From contig AP018318.1 of NCBI GenBank assembly GCA_003990705.1, forward strand, positions 806,001 to 870,000: a DNA stretch of 64,000 nucleotides, in the 5' to 3' direction. Shown here piece by piece: positions 9,872 through 17,881 of the stretch (position 1 is its first letter; each line of letters starts with the position of its first letter). This DNA is from Nostoc sp. HK-01 (GTDB lineage: Bacteria > Cyanobacteriota > Cyanobacteriia > Cyanobacteriales > Nostocaceae). The notes beneath the pieces are model-generated. The model was not told where the DNA came from, made no database searches, and was given only the letters and a program-made list of their open reading frames with translations. The position numbers and the translations under genes were made by a program.

Positions 9872-10975
9872 ATGAGGTTATTTACCGAAAATATACTAGC
9901 TAATAACTCACGATTTGGCAGATTTATCATCATATTCGGTCTGTTTATTGGTGTGATGGTGATGGAGTTTAAGACACCAACAGAATATGTATTTGGATAT
10001 CTGTATACAGGCGCAATCTTATTAACAAACTATTGGTTTGGGGGTATGGCAACTTTTCAGGCGACTGTAGTTGCTGTGTGCTTAACTCTGTTGAATCTGG
10101 TTGTACCAGACAATGAATTAGTTAAGGTATCTACGGTCGCCAGTCGATTAATTGCGGCGATGGCGTTAATTGTGACTGGTATTTTAAGTGATCGCCTGCG
10201 TCGTTCTCAAGAGGCGATCGCAGTAACTCGCGCTAAGTTAGAATCACAAGCGGAATTGGTCAAGGTACGAGAAGATTTTGCTTCTACTCTTACCCATGAT
10301 TTAAAAACACCGTTGTTAGGGGCGATTGAAACTATCAAAGCTTTTCAACAAGAAAAATTCGGCCCAGTTGTACCAATGCAGCAACAAGTCTTATCGACAA
10401 TGGCACGTAGTCACCAGACTTCTCTACAACTGGTAGAAACACTTTTAGATGTTTATCGCAACGATACCGAAGGTTTAAAGCTGGACTTAGCACCAGTAGA
10501 TTTAACTATCTTGGCAGAAGAAGCAGCTGGTGATTTGATGGATTTAGCTGCAAATCGTCGTGTTCATCTGTCGGTAAGTTATAGCGATTCTAATTGGCGA
10601 CAATCATTGTGGGTGTATGGTGATGCGTTGCAACTGCATCGGGTATTTAATAATCTGTTAGTGAATGCCATTAATCACTCCCGCCGTGGTGGGAAGGTGG
10701 AAGTTTTTTTAGAACCGCAAACTTCTTATCAAGTTGTGAAAATTTTAGATACAGGTGCGGGTATTCAACCAGAACAGTTTTCTCACTTATTTGAAAGATT
10801 TTATCAAGGTCATAGCGATCGCCAAGCTAAAGGTTCAGGTTTAGGGCTTTATTTATCTCGGCAAATTATTGAAGCCCACGGGGGTATAATCTGGGCAGAG
10901 AACAAAGTGCCGACTGGTGCTGTGTTTGCTTTTAGACTACCTGTTTATCCATTTCCATCTCCGCCAACTGCGTGA
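9872..10975 (+). CDS. Membrane sensor histidine kinase next to kdp
   Basis: 367 residues. Residues 15-105 hold about four hydrophobic segments, a compact membrane sensor without a periplasmic domain. A short coiled linker (about 106-135) leads to a HisKA domain with phospho-acceptor His in THDLKTPLLGA, then HATPase_c with N box (NNLLVNAINHS), G1 (DTGAGI), F (LFERFYQG) and G2 (GSGLGLYLSRQII). It autophosphorylates and should pass phosphate to the regulator encoded one base downstream. It is divergent from kdpA and no KdpD is present, so control of kdp is a reasonable guess. The start ATG at 9872 has no strong ribosome site. Confidence 0.88.
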   Translation: MRLFTENILANNSRFGRFIIIFGLFIGVMVMEFKTPTEYVFGYLYTGAILLTNYWFGGMATFQATVVAVCLTLLNLVVPDNELVKVSTVASRLIAAMALIVTGILSDRLRRSQEAIAVTRAKLESQAELVKVREDFASTLTHDLKTPLLGAIETIKAFQQEKFGPVVPMQQQVLSTMARSHQTSLQLVETLLDVYRNDTEGLKLDLAPVDLTILAEEAAGDLMDLAANRRVHLSVSYSDSNWRQSLWVYGDALQLHRVFNNLLVNAINHSRRGGKVEVFLEPQTSYQVVKILDTGAGIQPEQFSHLFERFYQGHSDRQAKGSGLGLYLSRQIIEAHGGIIWAENKVPTGAVFAFRLPVYPFPSPPTA

Positions 10976-10976
10976 A

Positions 10977-11666
10977 ATGTCTTCTACCCCAATCAAAATT
11001 CTACTAGTTGAAGATGATGAACTTTTTCGCTTAGGTTTGCAAGTACGGTTGCAACAAGAACCTGGGTTAGAAATTATTGCTGAGACGGAAGATGGTGAAA
11101 CAGCTATTGAGTTAGTCAAAGAACATCCTCTAGATATTGTGTTGTTAGATGTGGGTTTACCGGGAATTGGTGGAATTGAAACTTGTAGACAAATTAAGCA
11201 GCAAAATCCTGCACTGCCAATTTTAATTCTCACTTCCCACTCGCAAAAGCCTTTAATTTTCAAGTTAATTGAAGCAGGCGCTCAAGGTTATTGCCTGAAA
11301 GGCATTGCTGCGGAAAAATTAGTTTTAGCATTGCGTTCTGTGGCGGCTGGCGCTTCTTGGTGGGATGAAACTGCAACAAGAGAAATTCGTTCTTCTTTTG
11401 TTTCTGAACTGCCTCAATTAGAAAATATCTCCAAGATTGTCAATCCATTAACTCAGCGTGAACAAGAAATTTTATCGCTGTTAGCAGCAGGTAAAACCAA
11501 TCAAGAAATTGCAGTTGCACTATATATTGCACCGGGAACAGTGCGAGTGCATATTCATGCCATTTTACAAAAGTTAGAGGCGAGCGATCGCACCCAAGCA
11601 GTGATGATTGCTTTAAAAAAAGGTTTAATCAAAAACGACATGATTGGGAAAGATCATCTGTCATAG
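10977..11666 (+). CDS. NarL/FixJ-family response regulator, partner of the upstream kinase
   Basis: 229 residues from the ATG at 10977, one base after the stop of the histidine kinase gene (translational coupling). The receiver domain (about 1-125) has the acidic pair in VEDDE, phospho-acceptor Asp in LLDVGLPGIGG, and the conserved Thr/Lys region (ILTSHS, YCLKG). A LuxR-type helix-turn-helix (about 160-225) begins LTQREQEILSLLAAGKTNQE. It is a DNA-binding transcription factor. Pairing a HisKA-type kinase with a NarL-type regulator is less common than pairing with HisKA_3 kinases. The likely targets are kdpA and its own operon. Confidence 0.9.
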   Translation: MSSTPIKILLVEDDELFRLGLQVRLQQEPGLEIIAETEDGETAIELVKEHPLDIVLLDVGLPGIGGIETCRQIKQQNPALPILILTSHSQKPLIFKLIEAGAQGYCLKGIAAEKLVLALRSVAAGASWWDETATREIRSSFVSELPQLENISKIVNPLTQREQEILSLLAAGKTNQEIAVALYIAPGTVRVHIHAILQKLEASDRTQAVMIALKKGLIKNDMIGKDHLS

Positions 11667-11904
11667 GTATTACATAACTGGCAGAATAAAAAGTCCAATG
11701 TCAATGGTCAAAAAGCAGACTTTTCTGGACTATTTACAGCTTCAAGCATAAATCTATGAGATGCAGTTTTAGTCTTAATTTAGCAAAATCCACACCTAAA
11801 AGTATTCGGTTACACTCACAATCCCTTCAGGTAGCTTGTTAGCCTAGAGAAGTAATTAGCTAACCAAATATTAGTTGAAAAATTGGCAATAAAACCGCAC
11901 ATTC

Positions 11905-12798
11905 ATGCCAAAAAAGAATTCATTTTTAGTAATAGGACTATCATTTTTAGCTTTTATCATGGTTCTACTCACAAATTCTTTTGCTAGTACTCATCCGATC
12001 GCCGGACTCTATGTGTTTGGCGACAGTCTATCGGATGCAGGTAAGGTATTTCAAGCAACAGGGGGAATGTACCCCCCTAGTCCAACATACTTTCAGGGGC
12101 GTTACTCTAATGGTCGGGTGTGGATTGAATATCTTGCCGATCGCCTGCATCTATCCAGTCAGCAAACTAACAATTTTGCTTACGGAGGTGCAACTACTGG
12201 TAATGTGGGCAACAATTATGTCCCGAACTTATTAACTCAAATCAAGTCATTTACTCAGACACATCAAAAGACTAATTCAAATGCCTTATATGTAGTTTGG
12301 GCGGGGGCGAATGATTATTTACAAGGAGTAAATAATGTAAATGTCCCAATTGAAAATGTCACACAAGCGATCGCTTCTTTAACTGATGTCGGTGCGAAAA
12401 AATTTCTGGTGGCGAATCTACCAGATTTAGGCAAGTTACCAGCAACAAGCAGCAACACAAATTCCTTCAATCTGAGTTCATTAACCCAAGCACATAATCA
12501 AGGCTTAAGGCGATCGCTGAAGATACTAAGCCAGCAGCATCCTGACTTAGAGATTGTCAGTTTGGATGCTAACACCTTGTATCGCAATGCGATCGCTAAT
12601 CCGGCTGCATTTGGTTTGACTAATGTTAGCAGTTCATGTTTATCTGGTTCTCAAGTATGTGGTAATCCCGACCAGTTTTTATTTTGGGATGGTATTCATC
12701 CCACAACTATGGCGCACCGCATCATTGGGGAAACAGCTTTTTCGGCAATTCAAGAAGCCGGAATCTCTACTTATTCCCGCACACCAACCCAAACTTAA
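11905..12798 (+). CDS. Secreted SGNH/GDSL lipase or esterase
   Basis: 297 residues. An N-terminal hydrophobic signal segment (6-27) precedes the GDSL domain. Block I is VFGDSLSDAG (nucleophile Ser41), block III is VVWAGANDY, and block V is WDGIHPTTMAH with Asp262 and His265 of the catalytic triad. The family (COG3240-like, hemolysin/lecithinase group) hydrolyses ester bonds in lipids or plant-type polymers; the substrate is unknown here. Its 3' end overlaps the 3' end of the convergent methyltransferase gene by 32 bases. Confidence 0.88.
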   Translation: MPKKNSFLVIGLSFLAFIMVLLTNSFASTHPIAGLYVFGDSLSDAGKVFQATGGMYPPSPTYFQGRYSNGRVWIEYLADRLHLSSQQTNNFAYGGATTGNVGNNYVPNLLTQIKSFTQTHQKTNSNALYVVWAGANDYLQGVNNVNVPIENVTQAIASLTDVGAKKFLVANLPDLGKLPATSSNTNSFNLSSLTQAHNQGLRRSLKILSQQHPDLEIVSLDANTLYRNAIANPAAFGLTNVSSSCLSGSQVCGNPDQFLFWDGIHPTTMAHRIIGETAFSAIQEAGISTYSRTPTQT

Positions 12799-13609
12799 TT
12801 AACCCACGTTCATAACCGCGACCCATTAATCCCAGTGCTAAGGCTCCTTGAATGGTACTCCAGCCAGAACGCAACAACCCAAAAATGGCACTGGGGGTGA
12901 ATGCGGAATCAATAACTATATTCCAAAATGGTGCAACCGCAACTGACCAATCAGCAGTGCGGATATTTTTTAATGGTAATTGATGGGCGATCGCTTCATA
13001 CTCCGGTAACGAAATCACATAAGGCAAACAATACACGCGGTAAATATCTTGCAAATGCTTTTGTTCATCTGCTGTTAGTGGCGTTTCATCCGTAGCGCGA
13101 TGGCACCAAGTCGCCATAATTAAAGTACCACCTGGTTTTAATACGCGATAACACTCCTGCAAAAATTTAGTTTTATCAGGCATGTGTTCGCCACTTTCCA
13201 GCGACCAAACCAAGTCAAAACTATCATCTGCAAAAGGCATTGCTTGAGCATCAGCCACTAAAAACTTACTTCTCAGATTTAACAGCATTTCTTGGGCGCG
13301 TTCTGTTGCTCTCGCCGCCTGCACAGGACTTAAAGTAATACCTGTAGCTCTAGCATGAAACTTTTCTGCCAAGTATAAAGAACTACCGCCAATACCACAG
13401 CCCACATCTAAAATGTTAGTTGCTGTTTCTACATCTGCCCAACGAAGTATTTCTTCAATTAAATCAATTTGCGCTTGACGGCGCTCTTTTTTTTGCGTTC
13501 CATCCGCACCGTAAAAACCGTGGTGCATGTGTTCGCCCCAAATTTCTTCCCATAAACCCGAAGAAGCATCGTAAAACTGCTGAATTTGCTGATATAGTGT
13601 TGTACTCAT
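12767..13609 (-). CDS. Gamma-tocopherol methyltransferase-like SAM-dependent methyltransferase
   Basis: 280 residues. The SAM-binding motif I is ILDVGCGIGGSSLYLA (about 66-81), motif II is SFDLVWSLESGEHM and motif III is RVLKPGGTLIMATW. The start YDASSGLWEEIWGEHMHHGFY and the region around CHRATDETPLTADE match the cyanobacterial and plant tocopherol C-methyltransferase (VTE4/slr0089) group, which makes alpha- from gamma-tocopherol. A related sarcosine/dimethylglycine or phytol-quinone methyltransferase cannot be fully excluded. There is no clear transit or signal sequence; membrane association would be through the C-terminal helices. It overlaps the convergent esterase gene by 32 bases. Confidence 0.82.
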   Translation of the reverse strand: MSTTLYQQIQQFYDASSGLWEEIWGEHMHHGFYGADGTQKKERRQAQIDLIEEILRWADVETATNILDVGCGIGGSSLYLAEKFHARATGITLSPVQAARATERAQEMLLNLRSKFLVADAQAMPFADDSFDLVWSLESGEHMPDKTKFLQECYRVLKPGGTLIMATWCHRATDETPLTADEQKHLQDIYRVYCLPYVISLPEYEAIAHQLPLKNIRTADWSVAVAPFWNIVIDSAFTPSAIFGLLRSGWSTIQGALALGLMGRGYERGLIKFGLVCGNK

Positions 13610-13777
13610 AAAACAAATAATGTTAAGACAAGACAGAGTTTAAATAAACATACTGGTAGGCTACCATGTGTGTTTTTAATTAAATCAGGATGTTTTTCTT
13701 TTCCAGGAAAGAGTCAAAGCTTAGATGATGTTTGCCAAAATGCAAATTCTACTAAAAACCCCTCTCCAAACCTCTCT

Positions 13778-13946
13778 CCTTTTAGGGGCTGCCGTGTACA
13801 CACAAGTAATCTGATCCCCCTAAATCCCCCTTAAAAAGGGGGACTTTAACTCCTGTTCCCCCCCTTTTCAAGGGGGGTTAGGGGGGATCGAAACGCTGTT
13901 GGGCGACTTTCTAAGACTTGTGTGTACACCGTAAGCCTTTTAGGGG
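13778..13946. mobile_element. MITE-like element (about 147 bp) flanked by an 11-bp direct repeat
   Basis: CCTTTTAGGGG occurs at 13778-13788 and again at 13936-13946. Between them lie 147 bases with terminal inverted repeats GTGTACACACAAGT (13794-13807) and ACTTGTGTGTACAC (13916-13929), and inner arms GATCCCCCTAA / TTAGGGGGGATC. There is no coding sequence. The outer CCTCTCTCC and GGGGAGAGG halves belong to another palindromic repeat that the element has split. A hairpin CCCCTTCC/GGAAGGGG follows at 13964-13986. The rest of 13612-14053 shows nothing else apart from the ktrB leader. Confidence 0.75.
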
Positions 13947-14053
13947 AGAGGCTTTGATTTCTCCCCCTTCCATCGTAGGGAAGGGGCTAGGGGGTTAGGT
14001 TTCCAAACTTTCCTCAGACCCTCCCTGGAATAATTTAGAGGCTCTACCTTAAT

Positions 14054-15388
14054 ATGACTGTTTCGCGGACAATTTGTTTGGGTTTTCTGGCTGTCATCAC
14101 TGTCGGGACTATTTTGTTGATGCTGCCGATTTCAACTAGCGATGGAAGTTGGAATAATTTAGTTGTGGCGTTATTCACCTCAACATCTGCTGTTTGTGTA
14201 ACTGGCTTGTCAGTAGTTGACCCTGGGACTTATTTTTCTTTTTGGGGTCAACTGTTTATTGCACTGCTAGTTCAAATTGGTGGGTTGGGATATATGACAA
14301 CTACTACCTTTTTGATTTTGCTCATTGGACGCAGATTTGATATGCGACAAAAAATTGCAATTCAGCAAGCTTTAGATAGGCCAGGAATGCAAGGTAGCGC
14401 CCAAGTCATTCGCTCAATTATTGCCACTACTTTAATTTTTGAAATTACAGGCGTATTTCTACTGTTGCCTGCTTTTGTGCCGAACTATGGTTGGTCACAA
14501 GGATTGTGGTTAGCGATTTTTCATAGTGTTAATTCTTGGAATAACGCAGGTTTTAGTTTGTTTAAAGATAACTTGATTGGTTATCAAACATCTGGGTTAG
14601 TTGTTTTCACCGTGACTACATTAATTATTTTTGGTGGCATTGGTTATCAAGTAATTTTAGAAATGTACCTTTGGTTGCGCGATCGCTTCCTCAAACAGAA
14701 GACAGCTTTAGTACTTTCTTTAGATTTTAAAGTTGCTACCAGCACAACTATAATTCTTTTGTTTGTTGGAACAATTGCTTTTTTATGTATAGAATTTAGA
14801 AATCCTGAAACCTTTGGTAAACTAGATTTCGGTGGACAATTATTAGTGGCATGGTTCCAATCTGTTACCCCTAGAACTGCCGGATTTAACACTATTGATA
14901 TTAGTAAGATGACCACTGCTGGTCTATTTATTACCATAGCGCTGATGTTTATTGGTGCTAGTCCTGGTGGTACAGGCGGCGGTATGAAAACTGCAACTTT
15001 GCGAGTTCTTACTAGTTGTACAAAAGCAATTCTTCAAGGTAAAGAAGAAGTTTTATTATATGACCGCAAGATAGCCATAAATTTAATTTTGAAAGCAGTT
15101 GGGGTTTTAGTTGGTTCTGTAGCTACTGTAGTTTTGGCAACTATCATTATCTCCTTAACAGAGCCAAAATTAGATTTTATTCAAATTTTATTTGAAGTAG
15201 TATCTGCTTTTGCTACTGTTGGTCTTTCTACAGGTATTACAGCTAGTGTTTCCAGCGCAGCCAAGCTGATTTTAATTATTACGATGTATATAGGCAGAGT
15301 TGGAGTTTTATTACTAATGTCAGCTATTTTAGGCGACCCTCGTCCTAGTAGAATTCACTATCCTGAAGAAAATTTATTAGTAGGATAA
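14054..15388 (+). CDS. ktrB: KtrB/TrkH-family potassium uptake channel subunit
   Basis: 444 residues, membrane protein of the Trk/Ktr/HKT family with four M1-P-M2 repeats. The four pore loops with their filter glycines can be read: STSAVCVTGLSVV, NSWNNAGFSLF, TPRTAGFNTID and SAFATVGLSTGI. Such subunits take up K+ (often coupled to Na+) and are the main uptake route in Synechocystis, where they work with KtrA. A ktrA gene follows 226 bases downstream on the same strand, beyond a hairpin. The ATG at 14054 is the first sensible start; the N-terminus is short. Confidence 0.92.
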   Translation: MTVSRTICLGFLAVITVGTILLMLPISTSDGSWNNLVVALFTSTSAVCVTGLSVVDPGTYFSFWGQLFIALLVQIGGLGYMTTTTFLILLIGRRFDMRQKIAIQQALDRPGMQGSAQVIRSIIATTLIFEITGVFLLLPAFVPNYGWSQGLWLAIFHSVNSWNNAGFSLFKDNLIGYQTSGLVVFTVTTLIIFGGIGYQVILEMYLWLRDRFLKQKTALVLSLDFKVATSTTIILLFVGTIAFLCIEFRNPETFGKLDFGGQLLVAWFQSVTPRTAGFNTIDISKMTTAGLFITIALMFIGASPGGTGGGMKTATLRVLTSCTKAILQGKEEVLLYDRKIAINLILKAVGVLVGSVATVVLATIIISLTEPKLDFIQILFEVVSAFATVGLSTGITASVSSAAKLILIITMYIGRVGVLLLMSAILGDPRPSRIHYPEENLLVG

Positions 15389-15411
15389 TCTAGTAAAAAT
15401 CTAGAAGCTAA

Positions 15412-15448
15412 CATCCCCGACTTCTTAAAGAAGTCGGGGATGTTTTTT
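15412..15448 (+). terminator. Intrinsic terminator after ktrB
   Basis: CATCCCCGACTTCTT and AAGAAGTCGGGGATG form a perfect 15-bp stem around one base (15412-15442) followed by T6. This separates ktrB from ktrA, so ktrA may have its own promoter in 15449-15614 or depend on read-through. Confidence 0.85.
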
Positions 15449-15614
15449 GTGCGTAACGAAAACTTACTGGTGAGATAACCGCACTTAGTATCAATGTCAT
15501 TAACTTAAACTGATAAAATATAAAACACTAGGCAAAAAATAAAAATTGTTACTTTAAGTTAGATTTAAGTATTTTTTGTCCTAAATCCAGGGAGCTTTAA
15601 CAAGGATAGCAACT

Positions 15615-16310
15615 GTGAATCTTGCATCATTAGGGTTTTTTCGCAGTTTACGTAAAGATAACAACCAATTTGCTGTTATTGGTTTAGGTCGGTTTGGTCG
15701 TTCTGTCAGTTCAACACTGCATAAATTCGGTTATGACGTACTAGCCACAGATATTGATGAAAAAAGAGTTTCAGAAGCTTTGACAGAACAAATAGTTGGT
15801 CATGCTTTGCAACTAGATTCAACTGAACCCGCTGCGCTGAAAGAAGCAGGAATCTTTGAATTTGATACGGTCATTATAGCGATCGGTAATTATGTTCAAG
15901 AAAGTATTATTACCACTCTCAACGTCAAAGAAGGTGGTGTACCTCATGTTGTGGCTAAAGCCTCTAGTGAAGTTCACCGCAAGTTATTAAAGAGAGTCGG
16001 TGCAGACCATGTTGTTTTCCCTGAATATGAAGCCGGCTGTGCTTTAGCGCGGACTCTAACAAAACCATCTATATTAGACAGATTTGACCTTGACCCAGAT
16101 CACAGCATTGTCGAGATGATTGTCCCAGATGAATTTCATGGCAAAACTATCACAGAAATTCAACTGCGTAACCGTTATGGTTTAAATTTGCTGGCTGTGA
16201 GTCAAGAGGGAAAATTTGCCATTAATCCCGAACCTAATAGGCGCTTAGAACGTGGTTCAGCAATGGTAGTAATTGGCTGCAACAAAGATATTAATCGCTT
16301 ACCGATTTAA
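15615..16310 (+). CDS. ktrA: KtrA/TrkA-family RCK regulatory subunit
   Basis: 231 residues from a GTG at 15615 (the next in-frame starts are inside the nucleotide-binding fold). The Rossmann motif VIGLGRFGRSVSSTL with acidic ATDID (residues 22-52) marks a TrkA_N/RCK domain that binds NAD(H), ATP or ADP; a TrkA_C domain follows (about 150-231). It forms a cytosolic ring that gates KtrB. The pair ktrB-ktrA is split by a terminator, unlike a tight operon. Confidence 0.92.
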   Translation: MNLASLGFFRSLRKDNNQFAVIGLGRFGRSVSSTLHKFGYDVLATDIDEKRVSEALTEQIVGHALQLDSTEPAALKEAGIFEFDTVIIAIGNYVQESIITTLNVKEGGVPHVVAKASSEVHRKLLKRVGADHVVFPEYEAGCALARTLTKPSILDRFDLDPDHSIVEMIVPDEFHGKTITEIQLRNRYGLNLLAVSQEGKFAINPEPNRRLERGSAMVVIGCNKDINRLPI

Positions 16311-16394
16311 TGGTCGTACTGAGGAAAATAAGAATTACACTTAAGTATATGGTGTAAAAACCCTGAAGAAAGAATTTTGTTTTTGATAGTGGTT

Positions 16395-16778
16395 ATGGAT
16401 TTAATAGTTCAAGATTTAGCAGCAATTGATGATAGACTTTCTCAGCGTCATATTGACCTTGACCCCGCTGGATATTTCATCATCTATTTAGATAGAGGCG
16501 AGGGATTAATCTATGCAAAGCATTTTACCAATGTAATTGATGAGCATGGTTTAGCTGTAGATCCCGAAACAGGCAAAGTAATTCCTGCACGAGGTAAGGT
16601 GGAAAGAACTCACACCACAGTTTTTAGTAGTAAAACAGCAAAGGAACTTAGCGTCAAAATTTTTGAACAAACTCAGCCCTGTCCAGTTTCTCAGTTAGAC
16701 CATGCGGCCTATTTAGGACGAGAATTTGTCCGCGCTGAGATGGCTTTAGTGACAGGACAAGAGTATGTTCAAGACTAA
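16395..16778 (+). CDS. DUF4346-type conserved cyanobacterial protein
   Basis: 127 residues from the ATG at 16395; a TTG at 16377 would add six residues. The sequence shows DLDPAGYFIIYLDR, IYAKHFTNVIDEHGLAVDPETG and SQLDHAAYLGREFVRAEMAL, which I associate with DUF4346, a small domain found alone in cyanobacteria and at the C-terminus of some dihydropteroate-synthase-like proteins elsewhere. The function is unknown. No membrane segment or signal. It follows ktrA by about 85 bases in the same direction and may be co-transcribed. Confidence 0.7.
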   Translation: MDLIVQDLAAIDDRLSQRHIDLDPAGYFIIYLDRGEGLIYAKHFTNVIDEHGLAVDPETGKVIPARGKVERTHTTVFSSKTAKELSVKIFEQTQPCPVSQLDHAAYLGREFVRAEMALVTGQEYVQD

Positions 16779-16790
16779 GAAAAGTATGGA

Positions 16791-16831
16791 GTATGAAGTA
16801 AAAAATTTCAGACTTCAGACTTCATACTTCA
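16791..16831. repeat. Heptameric repeat and hairpin between convergent genes
   Basis: CAGACTT, CAGACTT and CATACTT run in tandem (16809-16829), a seven-base period typical of cyanobacterial STRRs. GTATGAAGT (16791-16799) pairs with ACTTCATAC (16819-16827) to form a hairpin between the stops of the DUF4346 and psb32 genes. Confidence 0.6.
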
Positions 16832-16834
16832 GAA

Positions 16835-17569
16835 TTAGCCGTTAGATGGTGGTTGATAGACTAGATAGATGTAGTAAGTCGCCATCGGGATAATGGTTGC
16901 AGCAATTACTAGTCCTATCACCCAAGCCGTAGCATTACCTTTGTCGGTATCTTCTGCTTTGGTGAAAGTACCTTCTACCTGAACGTTTTCAGTAATTTTT
17001 GGTGGGCCTGGGTCTGGTTCACCAGAGAGAACTGTAACAAGGCGATCGCTTGCATCCAAAAATGCCTGATTATATTTGTTCCCATCCCGTAATGGTACAG
17101 CTAAGGTTTCTGTAGCTACACTACCGGCAATAGAATCAGTGAGCAAAGATTTGACTTTATCTCCGCTAATAATAGCCGTGTTATTAGTAACAGTATCTAG
17201 CACCAACAAAGTTTGGTTAGCTTGTGCTTCTTTTGTGGGAAACCATTTTTCAAAAAGCCCTTGAGTAAAGCTTTCTGGTGTTTCACCATAGTCTAAACGG
17301 CGAATGGTCACAAACCTGACTTCATTGCCAGTTTTCTTTGCCAAATCTTCAAAGGCACTACTAATCTTACCTTCGTTGATCCGACTAATCACTTCACCTT
17401 GATCTACAACCCAGTCACCGCCAGGGTTTAAATTGGGAATTTGATACACGCCAGTAGCTAACGCCGGGGTAGCCAACAGCGATGCACCAAGAATAATTGC
17501 CAGTATTGGTGTCAGCAGCCAAATGATGTATGTTTTAATGCCAAATACTGTTCTGAGGAACTGCTTCAT
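16835..17569 (-). CDS. psb32: Photosystem II repair protein Psb32 (TPM domain)
   Basis: 244 residues from the ATG at 17569. A signal or anchor segment (about 10-37) ends LATPALATG; the TPM (TLP18.3/Psb32/MOLO-1) domain follows with GGDWVVDQGEVISRI, TGNEVRFVTIRRLDYG and QTLLVLDTVTNNTAIISGD; a second membrane helix lies near the C-terminus (about 212-234). This layout matches Psb32, which is held in the thylakoid membrane with its domain in the lumen and protects PSII from photodamage and speeds its repair. It is monocistronic, convergent with the DUF4346 gene. Confidence 0.85.
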   Translation of the reverse strand: MKQFLRTVFGIKTYIIWLLTPILAIILGASLLATPALATGVYQIPNLNPGGDWVVDQGEVISRINEGKISSAFEDLAKKTGNEVRFVTIRRLDYGETPESFTQGLFEKWFPTKEAQANQTLLVLDTVTNNTAIISGDKVKSLLTDSIAGSVATETLAVPLRDGNKYNQAFLDASDRLVTVLSGEPDPGPPKITENVQVEGTFTKAEDTDKGNATAWVIGLVIAATIIPMATYYIYLVYQPPSNG

Positions 17570-17763
17570 TGGATTGATCCTAAGACAGACTAGCACCAAA
17601 AATACTACACAATCAATGACAAAATCATCCTGTTGAGTAATTTATCTATGTAAAAAATTGCCAGTAGCAAATAAATAATTTAGTAATTTTGCGACTTTAA
17701 GGCTAAATTCAAATGTTTACAGCGGACTTTGCCAAATATTCCAAAACTTTATGATATAACCGA

Positions 17764-17848
17764 AATTCTGTCTTAGCTGCTACAACCAGCAATTTCGCCA
17801 AAACAGGGTGGTTTTTTCAAATTCAAATCTAGCAATAAAGACAGAATT
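17764..17848. repeat. Long-range inverted repeat in the leader of the MFS gene
   Basis: AATTCTGTCTT (17764-17774) is repeated as its exact reverse complement AAGACAGAATT (17838-17848), with 63 bases between that hold CCAGCAATTTCGCC and a T6 run. It lies 34 bases before the MFS start. It could be a leader RNA stem, an attenuator, or a small inserted element. Confidence 0.4.
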
Positions 17849-17881
17849 CTCTAAACTAGCAATTTGCATAGAAACAAGAAT

